A DNA stretch of 64,000 nt from Bondarzewia mesenterica. Taxonomy: Eukaryota > Basidiomycota > Agaricomycetes > Russulales > Bondarzewiaceae. Shown piece by piece: positions 1 through 12,400 of this stretch. The stretch's first letter is position 1; each line of letters begins with the position of its first letter. Location: NCBI GenBank assembly GCA_004802705.1, contig SGPL01000032.1, forward strand, positions 1-64,000. Direction: 5' to 3'. The notes beneath the pieces were generated by a model. The model was given only the letters and a program-made list of their open reading frames with translations. It ran no database searches and was not told the origin of the DNA. Position numbers and translations under genes: made by a program.

Positions 1-2
1 TC

Positions 3-328
3 GGCGCGTCCCGCGCGGCCGTCGACGCGGGCTACGCCGACAACTCGTTGCAGGTCGGTCAGACCGGCAAGATCGTCGCCCCCCAGCTTTACATCGCCCT
101 CGGCATCTCCGGCGCCATCCAACACCTGGCCGGCATGAAAGACTCGAAGCTCATCGTCGCGATCAACAAGGTGCGTCCCTTTTCTCTCATTTTCGGTCGG
201 CAGCGTGGTGAAAATTGGTTGTGCGTGGTCAGGACGCAGATGCACCGATATTCCAGGTCGCGGACGTGGGCCTCGTCGCCGATCTGTTCGAGGCGGTGCC
301 CGAGTTGGTGGAGAAGCTGAAGCAATAA
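3..328 (+). CDS. ETFA: Electron transfer flavoprotein alpha subunit, C-terminal part
   Basis: This is the 3' end of the ETF alpha gene, cut by the window edge. ETF alpha binds FAD in the mitochondrial matrix and passes electrons from acyl-CoA and other dehydrogenases to ETF-ubiquinone oxidoreductase. Exon 3-170 encodes the conserved FAD-binding C-terminal domain, including [24 protein letters not shown] and [13 protein letters not shown] 62-nt intron (171-232, GTGCGT...CAG) follows. The last exon, 233-328, encodes [19 protein letters not shown] and ends EKLKQ-stop. The reading frame is kept across the junction. The end matches the usual ETF alpha C-terminus, so only N-terminal sequence is missing. 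The family assignment is very secure. Confidence 0.95.
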
Positions 329-659
329 GCCTGGCAGAGAGACGCACGCGTCGTAGAACAACACGAGCTGTAGGAACATCTAGCATGTCTCTTCCCATTC
401 GCCAAAAATATCATGATAAACTAGCCAAGAAAGACGATATATGCTATTGTCGTGAGTAACGTACACATCCGTGCAGCCCAAGCGAAACAGAGCCAATCCC
501 CGATCCTGCTCTAAAATTAAGCGAGAGGCATCCAAAATGTACCAAGACTGGGGACACCCAATCCCACCTATGATATACAACTAGAAAAAGCGGGGAGAGG
601 GAATCGACTAAGAAGAAGAAAAAAAGACCGACGACCGTACATGAAGCCAGAGCCCCGCA

Positions 660-2493
660 TCAAGACCCACCGACCGAGAGGAGCTCCACCCCACGCCCGA
701 CGTCCTCCTCCGCACTCCCCTCCGTCAACCACGCCCACTGCCCTTCAATAGCAGGCCCAAGCACCGCATACCGCTCGCCATACTCCGCATGATCAAACTC
801 GTACATCCTCCCCGACTCGCGCGAGCCGCGTTGCACGCGCTGCGCCTGCGCCATGCGCAGCATCTCGTACACTTTGAGTGTGCGCACGAGCGTCTCTCGC
901 GTTGTCGACGGGTGCCCGAGGAGGGACGCGAGGACGTACGCGTCCTGTCCATTTGATTTTGTCATTGCCGTGTTCTTTGCTATAGACACTGCTGGGAGAG
1001 AAGAGGGAAGACGGACGCGCACCTCGATGGCTTGTCCCGCTCCCGCTCCTTGATGCGGAAGCATCGCATGCGCCTGTCACATGTCTTATTTAATCAGCGA
1101 GAACACGAGAAGGAGCGGAGGGCGCACCGCGTCTCCGACCAGGACCACATTGCGCGTCGCAAACGTCGGCAACGGACGCAAGTCGTGAAGCGTCCACCTT
1201 GTCGGCGCCTCGATGCACTGTTCGCCGTGCGCATACAATCACCGTCACCCTCGACTCTGAGGCCTGAGGACGCGTTACCACGTGAAAACGCACCTCGAGC
1301 AACTCGCGCACTTCGGGCTCCCACCCCGCATAACACGCCAGCAGCTCCTCTCTCGCACACGGCGCGACCCACGGACCGTCACACGGCGTCCCTTCCTTCT
1401 CCGGCTCCGACGAAAACGCGACGACGTTGACGACGCTGCCGCGCGCGATGGAATAGCTCACGACGTGCTGCCGTCCCCATTCTCCCGCTCAGACTCGTTC
1501 ATTCACGAAGCGCGTGCGGTCTGCGCACCTTGTTCTTTCCACAATACTAAAATAAACAAATAAAGTAAACCAACTCGGGGCTCGTTTTGTGAATCAAAAA
1601 GAGCAGCACACGACGCACCATCATGGGGCTCTCAACAGTCCGATGCACTCTTCCGCCTACCGTCAGCCGCTCGACGGGCACGAGCCCCCTATACGCAACC
1701 GTCCCGCTGAACACGGGCTGCGAACACTCCGCCCACTCCTCGCGCCCTTCCTTCCCCCCCCGCGAGCTCACGCAACATCTGCGGGCGCACGCCGCCCTTA
1801 ATCCCGTCGCACCCGACGAGCAAATCACACGTCGCCCGCGTGCCATCCGCGAAACACAACTCCACGGGCCCATCGGGCAGCGCGTCGTAAGACGAGAGGC
1901 GCTTGTTGAAGTTCGCGACGCCCAGAGGCAAGCGGTCGACGAAGACGTCGAGGAAGTGCGCTCTGTGAAAACGGATACAGCCGTCTGAGGAAAATACGTG
2001 TGCGCGAGTGTGGATTCAGCGGGTGACCAAGCTTGAACTGATGCGACCTTGCTCACATGGCAGCTGGAAGAGGTGAAAGCGGAACCCTTCTGAAGGCATG
2101 TCCGACCGCCGAAAGTCAAACCCGATCCCTTCAACGCACGCCAGTCAGTCGCACTCAATCCGTTACTACACAAGACAAGGAGAACAACACACCGAGCGAT
2201 CCATCCTGAGGCGCATGTGCCACGCACGAGAACGCGTCCGCCAGACCCATGAGCTCCAAGACCCTCCAGGTCCGCGACCAAATCATGACGCCCGCGCCGA
2301 TCTCCGCGAACCGTCCCGCCGCCTCATACAGCTCGACTCGGACGTCTGCGCACCGGGACAAGGCCACTGCCAGGCAGAGCCCACTGATTCCCCCACCGCT
2401 GTTCGACCTGCGCGTCAGATAACGTATCGGCGATCGACGAGCTTAAGAGAAGTTCGCTGACCAGATGGCTACTGTGAGGCGAGGCGTGGACAT
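660..2493 (-). CDS. FAD-dependent aromatic monooxygenase, salicylate hydroxylase-like
   Basis: A flavoprotein hydroxylase that probably adds oxygen to an aromatic acid using NAD(P)H. The chosen ATG at 2493 gives MSTPRLTVAI, and a short intron then leads to the dinucleotide-binding motif GGGISGL, followed by ELYEAAGRFAEIGAG. Further along are DLLVGCDGIKGGVR (the DG motif), a beta-sheet substrate region, and the second FAD motif VLVGDA, split by an intron from AHAMLPHQGAGAGQAIE. The C-terminus contains DAYVLASLLG and ends at 660. About six short introns are implied. The frame shifts by one base in a run of eight C at 1754-1761; seven would keep it open. The gene is convergent with ETFA. The true substrate cannot be told: salicylate, hydroxybenzoate and related acids are all possible for this family. 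Confidence 0.85.
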
Positions 2494-3483
2494 TTGTTGG
2501 CTCACCGTCGAGTAGTAACCTGAAGTCAGACTAGTTGGGACGAGGAAGGAGGGAGATCCACGTTCGAGCTCGATATCAAGTCGGGAGACGAGCACGCATT
2601 GGGGACCCATCAGGTTTGGATTCAGCGTCTTTGAAATCATTCCCACCAGAAGACAGGATAACGCCAGCTTCCACTCAAGAATGGAATACTTACTTACAGC
2701 ACCCGCGACGAAAGTTTGCGGCGCACTACACCTGGACTTCGGCGCCACAATTGCAAGGTACCAAGTGGATAAGGACGTGTTGTAGTGTCTTTGAGCCAGG
2801 ACCGCCTCTCGCTCGTCTCAGCAAGAAGGGTTGTGAAAGGATAGCGATGCTTCACGCTGAAGCAAATGGCTCTCTCATGAAAGCATGCACTGTCGAAATT
2901 AAGTCAGACTGGTCCGTGGAGGTGCATGCCAAGAGACGCCAAGGCAGTATCGACTAACAAATCGGTTCCTGGGTGTTGTTTACAGTGTTTGAGATATAAT
3001 GACAACGGCTTGTTCTTTTTTTCTTTTCTCTTTTTGAACTGAAGGGGTCACAAATGGTTTTCAACCTGCAGCACATTCGCAGTATGAATTTGTGGAATTG
3101 AAGGATCAGAAACGATCCTCAAGCAATGAGGAACGCACCTTGCAGCTCTCAGACTTTTAAAAAAAATCTGATGTGACGGTGTTGCAGCTTCGCTGAGAAC
3201 ACCCACCGAACACTGAACGTCCCTTTGTGATGATCATAGTAGTCGACCGCAGTACGCACTTATCATCGAAGTGACGACTATCGGGTAGCCGCTCCCCCTC
3301 TTGTAGATCTCACCTACCTGTATCAATGCCATGCACGGCATACAGATTTGAAACACTTTTTGTGACAGTCCCGCACCAGAATCATCAATTGCTTCTTGAA
3401 CGAAACTGCAAGAATGATTGATATACGACATTGAAAAGAAAATGGCTACTCACCAAAGTCCCCTAATGACCGTTTGCAATTTT
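2494..3483. other. Intergenic, no recognised gene
   Basis: About 1 kb between the start of the FAD monooxygenase and the 3' end of the shikimate-dehydrogenase pseudogene. One 140-codon open frame (2535-2957, +) lies antisense to the presumed monooxygenase promoter and resembles nothing known to me. I see no RNA gene or repeat. Confidence 0.5.
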
Positions 3484-4444
3484 TCACCATAAATACTGGG
3501 CCTTCTCTACTGCCTCTTTTATGACCTTCGTCATCAGCTGAACCGGCAGCTTTTCAAAGTTCTTTTCCGTCCACAGCACGTCCTGCACAAGACCCTGACT
3601 GATCATCATCTCCGTACCAATGATCACCTTCCAAGCCTTCCCCTCACTCAACGTCGCGAACTTCGTCCACACGCGGAGGTGGTAGCATGCCTCGAGCGCC
3701 ACGCCCTCCTCCCCCTTGCACTAAAACTCAACGACGATCGCGCGCGCTTGTACTTCCTCCTCCGTCCGCGGCGGGAAATCCCCGACGCGCAGCAAGCGAC
3801 CCTTAAACCAGACCTTCGCAGAGCCGTCGATCACAGCATCGACCTCATTCTCGTACCTATTGACGAGATACACCACGCTCGCGCCGAAGCAGCTTGCTGA
3901 GCCCGTACACAGCTGCCCTGCACACGCTGCCCCTCCGATGACCATCGCCGGGCGTTCATATTGGCATTGTTGGATGTCGGGGACGTTGTGCACGAATGCG
4001 CCGTACACACCGAGGGCGGCATTCCGTGTTCGTCCGTGTTCGTCCGGATGTACTGCCGCGCGCGCGTCGTGTGTTCGCGCCTCCTCTGTCACGGCGTCAA
4101 TGTGCTGCACGAAGGAGCTTTGTGCGGCATGGTGACGCTCGCGCCGATGAAGTCGTCGAGGCGCATCAACGGACTAGCATTGGATTTCAGGCTTGATGGA
4201 GGTTTGGAGGAAATGTGACTAACAGGAAGTCGTTCACGTCGTGCGACTCGAGCAGGATTTGCGGCCAAGGGAGGCAGAGCGGTGCGTAGATTGTGTCATG
4301 GAAAAGGGGGGGAGAGGGAGCGAGCGATGGGGTAGACTTTGCGAGGTTTGGTTTGTACATAACCAGGGAGATTGTGGACAAGCTGTCTACACGCGATGGT
4401 GCTTTCACGACTTCATCGATCGCAGCAGTAGGAGACATATTCAT
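3484..4444 (-). pseudogene. Decayed quinate/shikimate 5-dehydrogenase
   Basis: Remains of an AroE-type dehydrogenase (NAD(P)-linked quinate or shikimate oxidation). Recognisable pieces in order are YPIARSLSP then FHDTIY (substrate-binding loop), LPWPQILLESHDVNDFL, a still well-formed intron, DDFIGASVTMPHK (catalytic-Lys block), QHIDAVTEEAR, GVYGAFVHNVPD, PAMVIGG then CRAAVYGLSKL, and GASVVYLVNRYENEVDAVI (Rossmann fold). The C-terminal pieces are TEEEVQARAIVVEF, an in-frame TAG, then CKGEEGVALEACYH and VWTKFATLSEG. Neighbouring motifs lie in different frames at 4 or more places. The GTNTDCIG block is missing. A 10-bp direct duplication (GGACGAACAC on this strand, near 4023-4044) sits where it belongs, and residues before TEEEV appear deleted. 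The stop plus deletions argue for true decay rather than sequencing error alone. Confidence 0.85.
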
Positions 4445-4933
4445 TATGATGGGGTTAAAGGAGGAAAATATGTGGTCGTGCCTATTGAATTCGAATGAAC
4501 ACGGAGGACTGCATGGTTTGTGAGCTCAGTGACGAAGGGGAAGGAGGTCTACATACTGTCTGCGCACGGGGATGGAGGAAGGATGTTTCCAAGGAAAACA
4601 GTTGCATATACCTCGGTTGTGAGTCTTCCGCGGCTAGCAAGTTATACGGAACGGATTCCGAAAATATTGTCAAAACAAAACTGACCTATTCTGGAAGGCA
4701 TGTGTTGGAGTACTGTACTGAAAATAACTCCACAACGGCTTGATAAAAAAAATCTGATTCTTTCTCAGATAGTATTTGGTAGTAGACACAGGCTACAGTT
4801 CCTACAGAAATTTTTGTGGGAGTTATATGCATTAGAAGAGTCGCCAGATCCGATCCCCAATGCTCCGCGAATTTTCATTATTCATATACTCGCTTTCTCT
4901 CCTGCCTGATCTCAAACAAGTTTTGCCCATGTT
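4445..4933. other. Intergenic, no recognised gene
   Basis: About 490 bases between the pseudogene 5' end and the ADD66 stop codon. Only short open frames without family resemblance are present. Confidence 0.5.
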
Positions 4934-5931
4934 CTACCCAAATAATGTTTGATCCTGCGGCGTCCCGAACAAGCCTTGTTGCCAACTAGAGGGCTGCTTC
5001 CATGTCCCGATGAGCATATCAACCGAGAGGACCTTCGCGACTACGGCGGCCAACATAGACGCATCAGCTCGATTATCCCCCTCGATAACGAATTGGAGGA
5101 GGGAGACTGTGGGAACCGGCCAGGCCGGCGGGATGCTGGTGACGATACGTCGCGTTAATCCGCCACCGGGGATGAAGGGGACCGAGCTCTCCAATTGGGC
5201 TGCGAGGGGGTGCTGCGAGACGGGCGAGGTATATTTCGGGATAGGGAGCGAGGCAAGGGATTGAAGAGGCGTAGATGTCCATGAGGGTGATGTAGAAGGC
5301 CGGATATGGTAGGTCGGTGTGCTAGAGAGGCTGAGTTTGTGACTGGAAAGCAATACAGCAGCAAGAGTACATACAACATTTGCGCATCCGTTCTGTTGGA
5401 CAGATCGACACCGGAGAGAAAAAGAGCAGCGGCGCATTGCGATTCACGAATGAAGCTCAAAAGCGCATCAATAAAGTCTTGCTTTCGTGACTGGATAAAA
5501 TCAGACATTGATGAAAAATGAAAGATAACTAGCGGTGCCAAACCTTCAATACAGGAGATCTCTGTTGCATAACCACGACATTGACTCCTTCGCGACCGTA
5601 CACTGGGGTAAGGCTAAATAAAGGTCCATCATCTGTCATGAGATGAGGACGCACATTCAAGAGGGGTTGTTACACCCTTCTCGCCATCTTCCCGAGCGCC
5701 AACAACGGGTACCAGATATTGAGGATCAAAGGCGCCTATGCATCGAAGCGATAGGGATGCGATGAGGAGATCAACCGCAAGCTGGGATACGTTTGCGGTG
5801 GACACAATAGGCTGCCTTCGGCACGGTGTTAATAGATGCGACTGCCATCAATGATCAAAATTTGTACAGACGATGACAACTGATTTTCCAGCGATGTTGA
5901 GCGAGGACGGTCTTGGGTAGTAGAACGACAT
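4934..5931 (-). CDS. ADD66: Proteasome assembly chaperone 2 (PAC2/PSMG2 family)
   Basis: Chaperone that pairs with PAC1/Pba1 to assemble the 20S proteasome alpha ring. The ATG at 5931 gives MSFYYPRPSSLNIAGKSVV. After an intron comes PIVSTANVSQLAVDLLIASL and YLVPVVGARE, then VYGREGVNVVVMQQRSP, then SRKQDFIDALLSFI and ALFLSGVDLSNRTDAQM. The final exon holds IPGGGLTRRIVTSIP, LLQFVIEGDNRADASMLA and ends LFG-stop at 4934. These match the PAC2 fold (PF09754) from end to end with about four short introns. Its start lies only 158 bp from the YSH1 start on the other strand, so the two probably share a promoter. The intron positions are my reading; the family call is firm. Confidence 0.87.
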
Positions 5932-6089
5932 GGTGGTTTGGAGCAGGTTTGGAGAGAACGCGTCCTCATATTCACTGAGAGTGACGCGTCCAGTGAGCGC
6001 GTGACGTCGCGTTTTGCCGAGCTCCAGCTCTTAGCTGTTTCTTGATTTCCCAATTTACTTACAGCCGCAGCGGGACACCAAGACAAGCC
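5932..6089. promoter_or_regulatory. Shared divergent promoter of ADD66 and YSH1
   Basis: A 158-bp gap separates the start codons of ADD66 (-) and YSH1 (+). No other gene fits in it, so promoter elements for both must lie here or within the 5' coding ends. I see no clear TATA box. This is inferred from spacing only. Confidence 0.5.
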
Positions 6090-9000
6090 ATGGCTGATGT
6101 ACCAACGCTCAGCATAACTCTCCTTGGTGCCGGTCAAGAAGTCGGCCGCTCCTGCTGTGTCCTACAATATCGCGACAAAACCATTGTCCTTGATGCGGGC
6201 ATACATCCAGCCTTCAGCGGCATGGCTTCTCTGCCGTTCGTGGACGAGTTGGATTGGAGTACTGTGGACGCAATTCTGATCACACAGTCCGTGCCATTCC
6301 CTTGATTTCAATGACTTGGCTTGACTAGTTTCCAGTTTTCATCTTGACCATGCAGCTGCCTTGACTTACGTTATGGAGAAGGTGTGTATTCCCATTCCGA
6401 CTTTTCGTGAGTTTCGTCGCTGATCAATGCACAGACGAATTTCAGAGATGGGAAGGGAAAAGTATATATGACCCATCCGACCAAGGCTTTGCACAAATTC
6501 ATGATGCAGGATTTCGTCCGCATGGGGTGCGTGCTTTGTTCGTTTTCCGAAGCCTTCGTTTGCTCAAATTCGTCCGTCCTAGCAATTCATCAACCGACGC
6601 GCTCATCTCGCCGCTAGACCTCTCAATCTCACTCTCGTCCATCATTCCCGTCTCTGCCCACCAGCTCATCACACCTTGTCCCGGCGTCTCCTTCACGCCA
6701 TACCATGCGGGGCATGTCCTGGGCGCTTGCATGTTTCTTATCGACATAGCCGGCCTCAAGATCCTTTACACAGGCGACTATTCCCGTGAAGAAGATCGCC
6801 ACCTTGTCAAAGCCGAAGTCCCACCGGTCCGTCCCGACGTCCTGATCGTCGAGAGCACCTATGGCGTACAAAGTCTCGAGGCACGAGAAGAGAAGGAATT
6901 GCGATTCACGGATTTGGTGCATGCGATCATCCGGCGCGGCGGCCATGTCTTGCTTCCGGCTTTTGCTCTGGGGCGTGCTCAGGAACTGCTGCTCATTCTA
7001 GACGAATACTGGAAAAAACACCCGGACTTGCACAACGTGCCCATCTATTATGCCTCAAACTTGGCGAGGAAGTGCATGGCGGTGTATCAGACTTATATTC
7101 ACACAATGAACTCCAATATTCGGACAAGATTTGCCAAACGCGACAATCCTTTCGTGTTTAAGTAAGTTTATTCATGACGTCCCGGAAACTCTCTCATAGA
7201 CGTAAATCTCTTTGTGTAGACACATCTCCAACATGCCACAGAGCCGTGGCTGGGAACGCAAGATTGCTGAAGGCCCCCCCTGCGTTGTCCTGGCCAGTCC
7301 TGGTTTCATGCAGAATGGACCCAGTCGTGAACTTCTGGAACTCTGGGCACCTGACTCTCGGAATGGACTTATCATCACTGGGTACTCGATAGAGGGCACC
7401 TTGGCGCGGGTGAGTGACACCTTCGTATGGGCAATCCCGGGGTCTTGGAGTGTTGTCTCTATCGGGTGTTTTTCTTCCTTCATGTATATCAGTCGAAGCA
7501 ATGGAACACCTTTTTTACCCCCTCCTCGTGCGACGACTTGAAGTTCTTTGATACGCCTGAGATCCAGTGATATTTATTTTTTCTGCTCCTCGATGCGCCG
7601 CGTGGAGAGTTACTCATGATTTCTGGATGATTAGGACATGCAAAACGAGCCGGACGAGATCATCTCGCAGAAGGGCGTTACGATACCGCGCAAGCTCTCT
7701 GTCGACTACATTTCCTTCAGCGCGCACGTCGATTACTCTCAAAATTCAGAATTCATTGAGCAGGTCAAGGCGCCACATATCGTCCGTTTCCACTTCCGCC
7801 TTTGCAAAGTCTCAAATTGATGTTTACACCGCTTCTTTCTTACATTTCAGGTTTTGGTGCACGGCGAGCAGACAGGCATGGGCCGTCTACGCGCCGCGTT
7901 ACAGGCGCGGTATAAAAACAGGGACGAGGACGTCAAGATTCATATGCCACGGAATTTGGAGACATTGAAGCTGACGTTCCGAGGGGAGCGTGTGGCCAAG
8001 GTGCGCTGCCCAATTTCACCTGGTCCAATAATTCCCTTCTCATTCACTCCATTATGTTCGATAGGCCATTGGTAACTTGGCAGCCAAACCACCCAAAGTG
8101 AACGATACGTTCTCCGGCCTGCTCGTCTCGAAGGACTATTCGTACACGCTGCTGGATCCACGGGACTTGCGGGACTTCGCGGGGCTCTCAACGTGTGTCG
8201 TCACACAGAGACAGAACATCTCTCTTGGTGTGGGTTGGGATCTTGTAAGGTGGCATCTGGAGGGGATGTACGGGAGTGTGGAGGAAGGTATCGACAAAGA
8301 TGGTGTGCAAACCATGCGCGTAAGTGTCGCTATCAGCTTCTTAATCTCTTCCCTCGTTTCCGATTGGTTGAACGTTTTGTTGACGTATTGATTATGGATA
8401 GGTCATGGGCGCCGTTGACGTGAAACTTACGGGCGAACATGTCCTGACGCTTGAATGGGACTCGAGTGCAGCGAACGACATGATCGCGGACTCGACGCTG
8501 GCTCTCATCACAGACATCGACAAAAGTCCAGCCTCCGTAAAGCGTAAGCGCACCCCTGTCACCTCTGTAACCCTTATGTTGATATCTCATTCCTGTTCAC
8601 AGTGACGACCCAACCGCATTCGCACTCGCACCCGCACTCGGACTACGACTACGTCGTGAACCCGATGACGCGCATCCAGCGGCTCGGCATGTTCCTCGAG
8701 GCGCACTTCGGCGACATTGAGTACCATATGCCCGAGGAACCCGGGGACAACGACTCAGAGTCGGGTGAGGGAGGCGGGGAGCCATCGTTCCTCATCCAAT
8801 TGGACGAGGCGGACGCGCGTATCAATCTCATATCCATGGTACGTGGTCAAATTCAGCCTCTTCATCTACTAATTCCTCATGAACGGTGTGTTGTGATTGA
8901 CAGACGGTCGAGAGCAATAGCGACTCGCTCCGAAGACGCGTGGAGATCGTGCTGGATATGGCCGCGTCGACGGTCAGCTCGCTGCACGAATCATACGTCT

Positions 9001-9224
9001 CTGGGAATACCTTGGTCAGCGAAGGGACCGACAAAGCGAAGGGAAAATCTCAAGAGGGTCCCATTGAGAACTCCTCAGAGGAGCCAGGGAGCGGGAGCGT
9101 CGACAGTCCGAAGGACGATGGAACTGCGGACGGGACGAGTGCGTCTGCTGGCGCTCAGAAGGGAGCCAAAGACGGAAGTGAGGGATCGGAGGCTGGGGAC
9201 GCTATGCTAGAGGTACATGATTGA
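6090..9224 (+). CDS. YSH1: Cleavage and polyadenylation endonuclease CPSF73/Ysh1
   Basis: Metallo-beta-lactamase/beta-CASP nuclease that cuts pre-mRNA at the poly(A) site in the CPF complex. The ATG at 6090 gives [20 protein letters not shown]. Exon 1 ends at 6286 and exon 2 (6336-6381) supplies the zinc motif [16 protein letters not shown]. Exon 3 from 6435 begins [18 protein letters not shown]. Later come [85 protein letters not shown] and [16 protein letters not shown]. All metal-binding and beta-CASP blocks are present, so the enzyme should be active. About ten exons give roughly 850 residues. The C-terminal domain carries a His/Ser repeat ([10 protein letters not shown]) near 8613 and an unusually long Ser/Gly/acidic tail after 9000. 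It is convergent with RRP12. Confidence 0.95.
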
Positions 9225-9488
9225 TACGTGCGAGCCTTCGCACTGTTTCCCCCCTTATATTCTACAGACATGTATCTGCTGTATTCGTAGTACTTTTGCT
9301 TTTCAATCACTGGGTTCACCAGATGAAATCTCAAACAACGTCGACGGAGAAAGACATAAGTTGGCAGGTGCCAAGAGCGCACCGTGACATGCAACTGCAA
9401 ATTCATACAATCACAGTCGCGAGATAGCGAAGAGTATCCATAAACCTGCGAACGAGATCTGTCTGCACGGTCCTTACGCATCAGTACT

Positions 9489-12400
9489 TCATCGCTTCCC
9501 TGCAACACCGATCCGGCCTTTTCGACCTCCCTTCTTCGCGGCTTGAGACAACGGCAGGTAAGCGTAAGGATCAACGCCTCCTTTCTTGACATCACCACCA
9601 GCTCGCTACCGATACCAGGGCGAGGAAGTGGGCACATCAGCGCGAGGATGAGAAAACCATAGCCTGGATCATGCATACCTTGGCCTTAAACTCGCGCCCG
9701 AGCTGAGGATCCGAAGCTCTCTTCTTTCTCGGCACCTTCGCGGCGTCAACATCGCCCATCTCGACATCCTCATCCTCAGCGTTGTCCCTCCTACGTTTCT
9801 TCGTATCCTTGTTGAACTTGACACGCCCGCTGGGGCCTCGCGTAAAGCCATCCGCGGATGTCATGCTCTCGCGGTAGGCAGCACCCGCCACGTCCTCTTG
9901 GGCATCACCATCCTCATCCGCATCTGACCCTTCGTCAATGATCATCTTCCCTGTGCCCTCATCCGTCTTGAACCGCGCCGCATCCTGACCCGGCTTGCGT
10001 CGTTTTTTGGACTGTGCATCTGCAAGAGAGGTCAACGCATACCCTGGTGCACATGAAGAAATGGACGTACTAGTGATACGGGAAGCTGCTCCCGAAAGAA
10101 GGTCCATTGGCTCATCGTCATCAACGCGCAGGCGAGCAGAAAAGTCGCCGCCCTTGCGTTTCCCAGATGGTGCAAGCCGCTCATTGTCATCGTCGCTATC
10201 TTCCAGCTCGCTTTCGCTGCCGTATAGGACGTCTTCGAATGCATTTCCCGTGGCCGGCTTGCCTGATTGCGCCTGCATGATATTGTCGAGTCAGCTTCAA
10301 GACAGACGAAGCCAAGAGATAACGCCTTACTTTCTCGCCATCGTCCTCATCAGCAGCCTGAGCTTTTTTCCTCTTCGCCCTGTCCTTCCGCTTCTTGATG
10401 TTCAAGAGAACCTTCGAAGCTTCTTCTTCGCCGGCACAAGAATACACATCTTCCCAGCCAAATCGTCGGATCATCCGCTCAAAAATATGCCGCACTTTCT
10501 CCTTGAAATGATTCTTGTGATCATGGGCCCAGCTCAGCAGTGCTGGCACGAGTTCTGGCAGGTGCGGTTGGACCAATTCAACCGGGAGTGTGTGTATAGC
10601 CAACTTGATGAACCCGAGCGTCGACTTGATAATTTCACGGTTGGCGGAAGAGAGGAAGACGAGCAATGTGGTGAAGATCTCGTTGTGCATGTCGGGAGAG
10701 ATAGAGTCTACGTGGCCACGTCATTAAGTTGCACTGTTAAAAAAAAAAAACAGAGTAACACTCACCCTTGAACTCAAATACCAGCCTAGATATCGCCGTG
10801 ACAGTCGCGCTGATCATGTGGGGGGTTGCGCCCGCCAGACCGCCGGCTATCATCGTCATGTATTCCTCCAGACTAGCTTGAGCTGTGGTCGAGAGACGTG
10901 AGTAAATGGTTTCATCAACAATATTTATGCGCACCTTCTCCAGCACCGTCCTCATCCATACCATCTACCATGCTCCGTTTCACAACTCCGCCTTCGTCCA
11001 TCTTCTTCGCCATTGCCACGATGAGATCGAAGGCTGCATTACGAGCCTTCTCTGATGGCTCTTTAGTTCCCAAAACAGCCTCTGGTATGAGCGACGGGAT
11101 GACGTGCAATGCGGTCGGTGGGATAGATGGCAGAAGGCTGGTATACAAATGGAAGCGCTCCTGAGAAAGAACGTAATATATTAGTGCGCGCTTGGGGCGA
11201 CAGGAGACTTTGTCACCTTCTTTGACGCGGGAGCTAAGCCTTCCGACGTTTCGTCCAATCGCTTGATCACAGACTCGACGTCCATCGTCACCTTGCCGCC
11301 GTCTACTAATTTTGCTAATATCTTGTAGCCACGCTTTTGAACCCCATTATCTTGGCGGGAGAGCATCTCTTTTGATAGACATAAATCGAAAAGAGCGGTG
11401 CTATCTGCGGTCGACAGATAAGGGAGGATGAGGACAAGGATATCTTGAGTCACAGTAACCACATTGCCGGTCTCGACGGACCCTCTGACAGGTTGAGACT
11501 TGTTCATGTTTTGTTGAAGGAGCCCGACGACTTTGCGGTATGCTTGGCCAATAGCCTGGGAAAGCAGCTTAGCATAGCGTTATTGGCAGAATGAGATAGC
11601 GACACACCTCATCACCAGCTATGCTAGCCCAAACACTGATCACATCGCCAACCATGCCTCTGGCGTCGCGGCTTACACTTCCGAAGACATTAAACAGGAC
11701 CGCCAGCCAGCTCTCCGCCTGCATCCGCAAGAAGGCGACATTCTGTGCAGCATTCTCGGCTGAAATGGCGTCCAGACGAGACAACACCGGATATTTTTTG
11801 AGCTGTGTCTGGTCTTTGGAGGCGAGGGCAGTATTGGAATCGACGAGAGCTTTCAAAGCCTTCAAGACCTGAGGTCGAAGATCGGGTTGGTTGTACAGGA
11901 GCTGGGAAAGCAACTGAGAGAATGCCGCACTGAGCGCCTGAGATGGGGGGGAAATCGCGTCAGGAAGCGGTGTTAGGCATTATTCAATGGAATTTCATCT
12001 TACCTCTTGAAGGTCGGCAGGCCCCCAGCAGTATCCTGGAAGTCCTGCCCAAATTTGTGCAATCAAAACAGTCCAAACTTTAGCTTCGGACTGCCGGTCC
12101 TCTGCCTCGGCGTTTTGCTGCAGATCGAACATGCGTTCCGTTAGGGGAACGAAATACGATACGAAATGTCCTAATGGCGATGGATGGGGTTGTGACAGCA
12201 TAGGCAGGAGGAATGCCCGCGGTTCGCGGCCTGCAGCCCTGTATCCGCCGCCCCTCCTTGAGAACGGTTCACAAGTAAATCCAAAAGGACAAGTCTCACC
12301 GATCAGCTGGTTCGAGATTAAGAGGCAGAGCGCGCAACAAGACCTCTGGTCCCATGACGGACATTGCCGTGCTCAGTGTCGCATCAGCTACCTCCTTGTG

